From an uncultured Oscillospiraceae bacterium (lineage in GTDB: Bacteria > Bacillota > Clostridia > Oscillospirales > Oscillospiraceae), in assembly GCA_934668295.1 (NCBI GenBank), contig CAKUND010000081.1, forward strand, positions 1 to 8,847: a DNA stretch of 8,847 nucleotides, in the 5' to 3' direction. The notes beneath the pieces were generated by a model that did not search any database, was not told the DNA's origin, and was given only the letters and a program-made list of their open reading frames with translations. Shown here one piece after another: positions 6,805 to 8,847 of this stretch (positions are counted from its first letter, which is position 1; the number at the start of each line of letters is the position of its first letter). A program made the position numbers and the translations under genes.

Positions 6805-6833
6805 ATAGTAGCACAGCGCGGACCGCTTGTAAA
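6805..6833 (-). promoter_or_regulatory. Promoter of the riboswitch-ribU transcript
   Basis: On the - strand, TTTACA (-35, 6833-6828) and TACTAT (-10, 6810-6805) are separated by 17 bases, with a TG one base before the -10 (extended -10). Transcription should start near 6798, about 12 bases before the riboswitch. The match to a vegetative sigma-A promoter is good, but the start is not measured. Confidence 0.72.
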
Positions 6834-6855
6834 GAGGTATTTTTTCTGCTATACT
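6827..6855 (+). promoter_or_regulatory. Promoter of the SLOG/DUF1273 gene, overlapping the ribU promoter
   Basis: TTGTAA (-35, 6827-6832) and TATACT (-10, 6850-6855) are 17 bases apart, and TGC immediately precedes the -10 (extended -10). The start would be near 6862, giving a leader of about 23 bases before the TTG start codon. Its -35 shares five of its six bases with the -35 of the opposite promoter. Confidence 0.7.
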
Positions 6856-6884
6856 GTGAAAAAACAAACGGGGAGGGGAAGCTT

Positions 6885-7373
6885 TTGATCTGCGCCTTTA
6901 CCGGCCACCGGCCGGAGCGATTGCCGTGGGGGCTGAACGAAGACGACGCGCGCTGCGCCGCGCTCAAAACGCTCCTGCGCCGCACGGTGCGGGAGGTCTA
7001 CGACCGGGGCTACCATACCTTCCTGTGCGGCATGGCCCGCGGCTGTGACCAGTATTTTGCCGAGGCCGTCCTCTCTGTCAGGGCAGACGGCGCGCAGGAC
7101 GCGCAGCTGTGCGCCCTCATTCCGTGCCCGTCGCAGCCTGACGGCTGGGACGCGGCCTCTGTCGCGCGCTATTGGGCGCTGCTGGGCGCCTGCGACGGGA
7201 TCGAGGTGCTGGAGGCTGCCTACAGCCCCGGCTGCATGCTCCGCCGAAACCGCGAGATGCTCCGCCGCGCGCAGCTGCTCATCTCCGTCTACGACGGCAC
7301 CCCCGGCGGCACCGCCTCCACCGTCCGCCTTGCCGAGCAGCAGGGGATCGAAGTGCTCCCGCTGTGGATGTGA
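6885..7373 (+). CDS. SLOG family protein (DUF1273, YpsA-like)
   Basis: A cytoplasmic protein of 162 residues in the SLOG (SMF/DprA-LOG) Rossmann-like superfamily, DUF1273 branch. Members are predicted to bind nucleotides or nucleotide-derived ligands; Bacillus YpsA has been connected with cell division and stress, but the function here is not established. Visible motifs: TGHRPERLPWG (6-16), then FLCGMARGCDQYFAEAVL (46-63), which is the Gly-rich nucleotide-binding loop region, PCPSQ (80-84), MLRRNREML (118-126), and a C-terminal DGTPGGT (137-143) of the kind that closes the ligand pocket. An ATG at 6795 lies upstream of the predicted transcription start and the residues it would add do not resemble the family. 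I therefore chose TTG at 6885, six bases after a strong CGGGGAGGGG site (6869-6878). It ends 43 bases before the convergent DUF4830 gene. Confidence 0.87.
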   Translation: MICAFTGHRPERLPWGLNEDDARCAALKTLLRRTVREVYDRGYHTFLCGMARGCDQYFAEAVLSVRADGAQDAQLCALIPCPSQPDGWDAASVARYWALLGACDGIEVLEAAYSPGCMLRRNREMLRRAQLLISVYDGTPGGTASTVRLAEQQGIEVLPLWM

Positions 7374-7395
7374 GCACCCTGCAAACGCACACGCC

Positions 7396-7418
7396 AAAGC
7401 ATCCCTTTCGGCTGCTTT
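7396..7418. terminator. Weak hairpin between convergent genes
   Basis: AAAGCA (7396-7401) and TGCTTT (7413-7418) pair, with an inner CC/GG pair capped by a GAAA tetraloop on the - strand. It reaches into the DUF4830 stop codon and has no T-run on either strand, so it is at best a weak bidirectional terminator. The rest of the 43-base gap shows nothing else. Confidence 0.35.
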
Positions 7419-7887
7419 ACTCCGGCATCCTCAGCCCGTGCATCACCCCGGTCTTCGCGTTTGACGCGACATCCGCGCCGACGATCTGGCCGTCTTTGAC
7501 CAGAAGCGTCGCGTAATAGATGCCGCTTTCGTCCGGGTAATTCGTGATCCGGTAGACGTAGCGCGTCAGCTCCTTGCCGCTGTACTGCAGCAGATCGTAG
7601 CCCTGCGAGACCTGCAGCTCGTTGTAGCGCAGGAATACCTCGCCCGGCTCGGTCGGAACGGTGACCTGCTGGGTCTTGACCGGCTCCGGCTCGACCTGCC
7701 AGCCGTAGCCCTCGAGGAACGCCACGCGCGCCTCGTTCGTTGCGCCCTGCGCGCTGCTTTTTGCGGGCTTTTCCGCCTCGCCGCCCGCGCCGTGCAGACA
7801 AAGCGCCAGCACGACCGCCGCCGCGATGAGCAGCAGCACGATGAGCAGCAGCCTTCTTTTGGGGATCTTCGCCGTCATGATGACCAT
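7417..7887 (-). CDS. Membrane-anchored DUF4830 domain protein
   Basis: A 156-residue protein of unknown function. It has a short basic cytoplasmic N-terminus (MVIMTAKIPKRR), one hydrophobic helix (about 13-30, LLLIVLLLIAAAVVLALCL) that could be an uncleaved signal anchor, a Gly/Ala/Lys-rich linker (about 33-50), and a small extracellular domain. The domain follows the DUF4830 pattern as I know it: VAFLEGYGWQVEPEPV (55-70), an FLRYNELQVSQGYDLLQYSG stretch (85-104), YVYRITNYP near 110, and an ending DGQIVGADVASNAKTGVMHG. Cys30 is near the helix end but the surroundings are not a lipobox. The ATG at 7887 is preceded by GGAGG with 9 bases spacing on the - strand; a second ATG three codons later is less well placed. 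It is divergent from the pseudouridine synthase gene with 77 bases between starts. Confidence 0.8.
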   Translation of the reverse strand: MVIMTAKIPKRRLLLIVLLLIAAAVVLALCLHGAGGEAEKPAKSSAQGATNEARVAFLEGYGWQVEPEPVKTQQVTVPTEPGEVFLRYNELQVSQGYDLLQYSGKELTRYVYRITNYPDESGIYYATLLVKDGQIVGADVASNAKTGVMHGLRMPE

Positions 7888-7964
7888 GGAACGATTCCTC
7901 CGATCTTTTTTAATACATGGTACAACCTATGCAGACCAAATCCGTTTATGACAGGAGCAGCAGC

Positions 7965-8672
7965 ATGCAGAGACTCGACAGAATCCTGAGTGAAGCCGGT
8001 GTCGCCAGCCGGAAGGAGCTGCGCGCGATCATCCGCGCCGGCCGCGTGACGGCAGACGGCGCAGTCGTGACCGACGAGAGCCGGAAATTTGACGAAGCAG
8101 CCGTCCGCGTCACGGTGGACGGAAGACCTGTGCGCCTGCGCGGGCCGGTCCTTATCATGCTCCACAAGCCCGCGGGCTATCTGACCGCCGCCGACGACCC
8201 GAAGGCAAAGACCGTCATGGAGCTCGTGCCGGGGGAATACCGGAAGCTCGGCGTTATGCCCGTCGGCAGGCTTGACAAGGATACCGAGGGACTGCTCCTG
8301 CTGACGAACGACGGCGATCTGGCCCACCGCATCCTTTCGCCCCGTCACGGCGTCTGGAAGCGCTATTACGCCGAGCACGAGGGCAGGACAGGGCCCGAAG
8401 ACGTACGCGCGTTCGAGCAGGGGCTGGTGCTGGCCGACGGCCTGCACTGCCTGCCGGCGAAGCTCACGCCGCTGTCTGACGGGCGCTCCATCGTCTGCGT
8501 GCAGGAGGGAAAATACCATCAGGTGCGCCGGATGCTCGCCAGCCGCGGCTGCCCGGTGACGTATCTGCGCCGCGAGGCCGAGGGCGGCCTGACGCTCGGC
8601 GATCTGCCGCCGGGACAGACAAAAGAACTGAATATTGTGGAAGCCGAAGGACTTCTTCAGAATATCTTGTGA
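7965..8672 (+). CDS. rsuA: RsuA-type pseudouridine synthase (probable 16S rRNA Psi516)
   Basis: Converts a uridine of rRNA to pseudouridine in the cytoplasm. The 235-residue protein starts with an S4 RNA-binding domain (1 to about 50, MQRLDRILSEAGVASRKELR) and continues with the RsuA/RluB/E/F catalytic domain. The catalytic motif is GRLDKDTEGLLLLTNDG (101-117), with Asp104 as the nucleophile, and KYHQVRRMLASRG (183-195) is the second conserved block. The HKPAGY stretch (67-72) is typical of RsuA, whereas RluB-type enzymes usually have NKPRG here, so 16S position 516 is the likely target; RluE/F-like specificity cannot be excluded. AGGAG (7953-7957) lies seven bases before the ATG at 7965, and the protein begins as the family does, so the in-frame ATG at 7917 is not used. 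No good terminator is visible downstream. Confidence 0.9.
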   Translation: MQRLDRILSEAGVASRKELRAIIRAGRVTADGAVVTDESRKFDEAAVRVTVDGRPVRLRGPVLIMLHKPAGYLTAADDPKAKTVMELVPGEYRKLGVMPVGRLDKDTEGLLLLTNDGDLAHRILSPRHGVWKRYYAEHEGRTGPEDVRAFEQGLVLADGLHCLPAKLTPLSDGRSIVCVQEGKYHQVRRMLASRGCPVTYLRREAEGGLTLGDLPPGQTKELNIVEAEGLLQNIL

Positions 8673-8674
8673 TT

Positions 8675-8702
8675 TTGACGGAAGAAAAAACTTGCATATT
8701 TT
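8675..8702 (+). promoter_or_regulatory. Possible promoter just after rsuA
   Basis: TTGACG (8675-8680) and TATTTT (8697-8702) are spaced by 16 bases at the start of an AT-rich stretch. The -35 is near consensus and the -10 is weak. No gene start follows closely, so this is a suggestion only. Confidence 0.25.
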
Positions 8703-8767
8703 GAGAGGCGGAGCCCCTGGATTTGGAGCAAATGACGAAAAACTATGAAAATGCCACAAAAAAAGAT

Positions 8768-8827
8768 GGTCGTTTTCAAATAAAATGTCAAAAAGACCTT
8801 GCGCTTCTGCCGAAAACGTAGTATTAT
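8768..8827 (+). promoter_or_regulatory. Candidate promoter with adjacent inverted repeat for a gene beyond the window
   Basis: TTGCGC (8799-8804) and TATTAT (8822-8827) are 17 bases apart and face the right edge. Just upstream an imperfect inverted repeat (GGTCGTTTT at 8768-8776 against AAAAAGACC ending at 8798, one mismatch) ends exactly where the -35 begins, as an operator might. The last 175 bases (8673-8847) are AT-rich and hold no supported gene. Confidence 0.4.
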
Positions 8828-8847
8828 GTCAATGGTTGTTTGTGTAA

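Noticed and set aside
8732..8821. A 29-codon open frame after rsuA (MTKNYENATKKDG...)
   Set aside because: The GGAG upstream is only three bases from the ATG, the sequence is A-rich by composition, and the frame overlaps the candidate promoter. Not enough to call a small gene.
1..8847. Mobile element, CRISPR array, toxin-antitoxin or phage-defence island
   Set aside because: No transposase, integrase, terminal repeats, spaced direct repeats or defence domains were seen. The SLOG protein belongs to the DUF1273/YpsA branch and has no neighbouring effector, so a nucleotide-signalling defence system is not supported.

Overview
The window is a GC-rich stretch of about 8.8 kb carrying ordinary housekeeping genes of a Gram-positive bacterium. 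Several features suggest a high-GC member of the Clostridia, probably an Oscillospiraceae-like gut anaerobe: strong GGAGG ribosome binding sites, a secreted protein without an outer-membrane route, an ECF-type riboflavin transporter under an FMN riboswitch, a DUF4830 protein and a SLOG/DUF1273 protein. This placement is inferred from gene content and style, not from a search. I see no mobile element, CRISPR array, rRNA or tRNA.

Left arm (1-3849, all + strand): a tight operon. It holds the 3' end of a thymidylate kinase gene (tmk), a DJ-1/PfpI family protein, the endolytic murein transglycosylase MltG, and a peptidase-U32 family protein of the TrhP type (tRNA U34 hydroxylation). Gaps are 4 and 11 bases, and the mltG and U32 genes overlap by 8 bases. 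A GC-rich hairpin terminator follows. The mltG/U32 pairing resembles the yrrL-yrrM-yrrN-yrrO neighbourhood of Bacillus, but without the methyltransferase gene.

Middle (3850-5863): a second hairpin with a perfect 11-bp stem, then a gene for a large secreted beta-rich protein of unknown function. Its reading frame breaks near base 5628. The in-frame product stops at 5654, but the +1 frame continues with a plausible C-terminal module to 5814. A 14-bp bidirectional terminator separates it from the convergent gene.

Right-middle (5864-7373): a riboflavin ECF transporter S component (ribU) on the - strand, preceded by a complete FMN riboswitch and an intrinsic terminator. The 5' strand of riboswitch stem P1 can also pair with the 5' arm of the terminator, so the leader reads as an FMN-controlled transcriptional attenuator. 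Its promoter lies back-to-back with the promoter of a SLOG/DUF1273 gene (TTG start) on the + strand, and the two -35 hexamers physically overlap.

Right end (7374-8847): a membrane-anchored DUF4830 protein on the - strand, and divergently from it an RsuA-type 16S rRNA pseudouridine synthase. The last 175 bases are AT-rich and non-coding, with candidate promoters for a gene beyond the window.

I found no convincing new multi-gene system. The observations most worth a second look are the frameshift in the secreted protein gene, the riboswitch attenuator architecture, and the interlocked divergent promoters.
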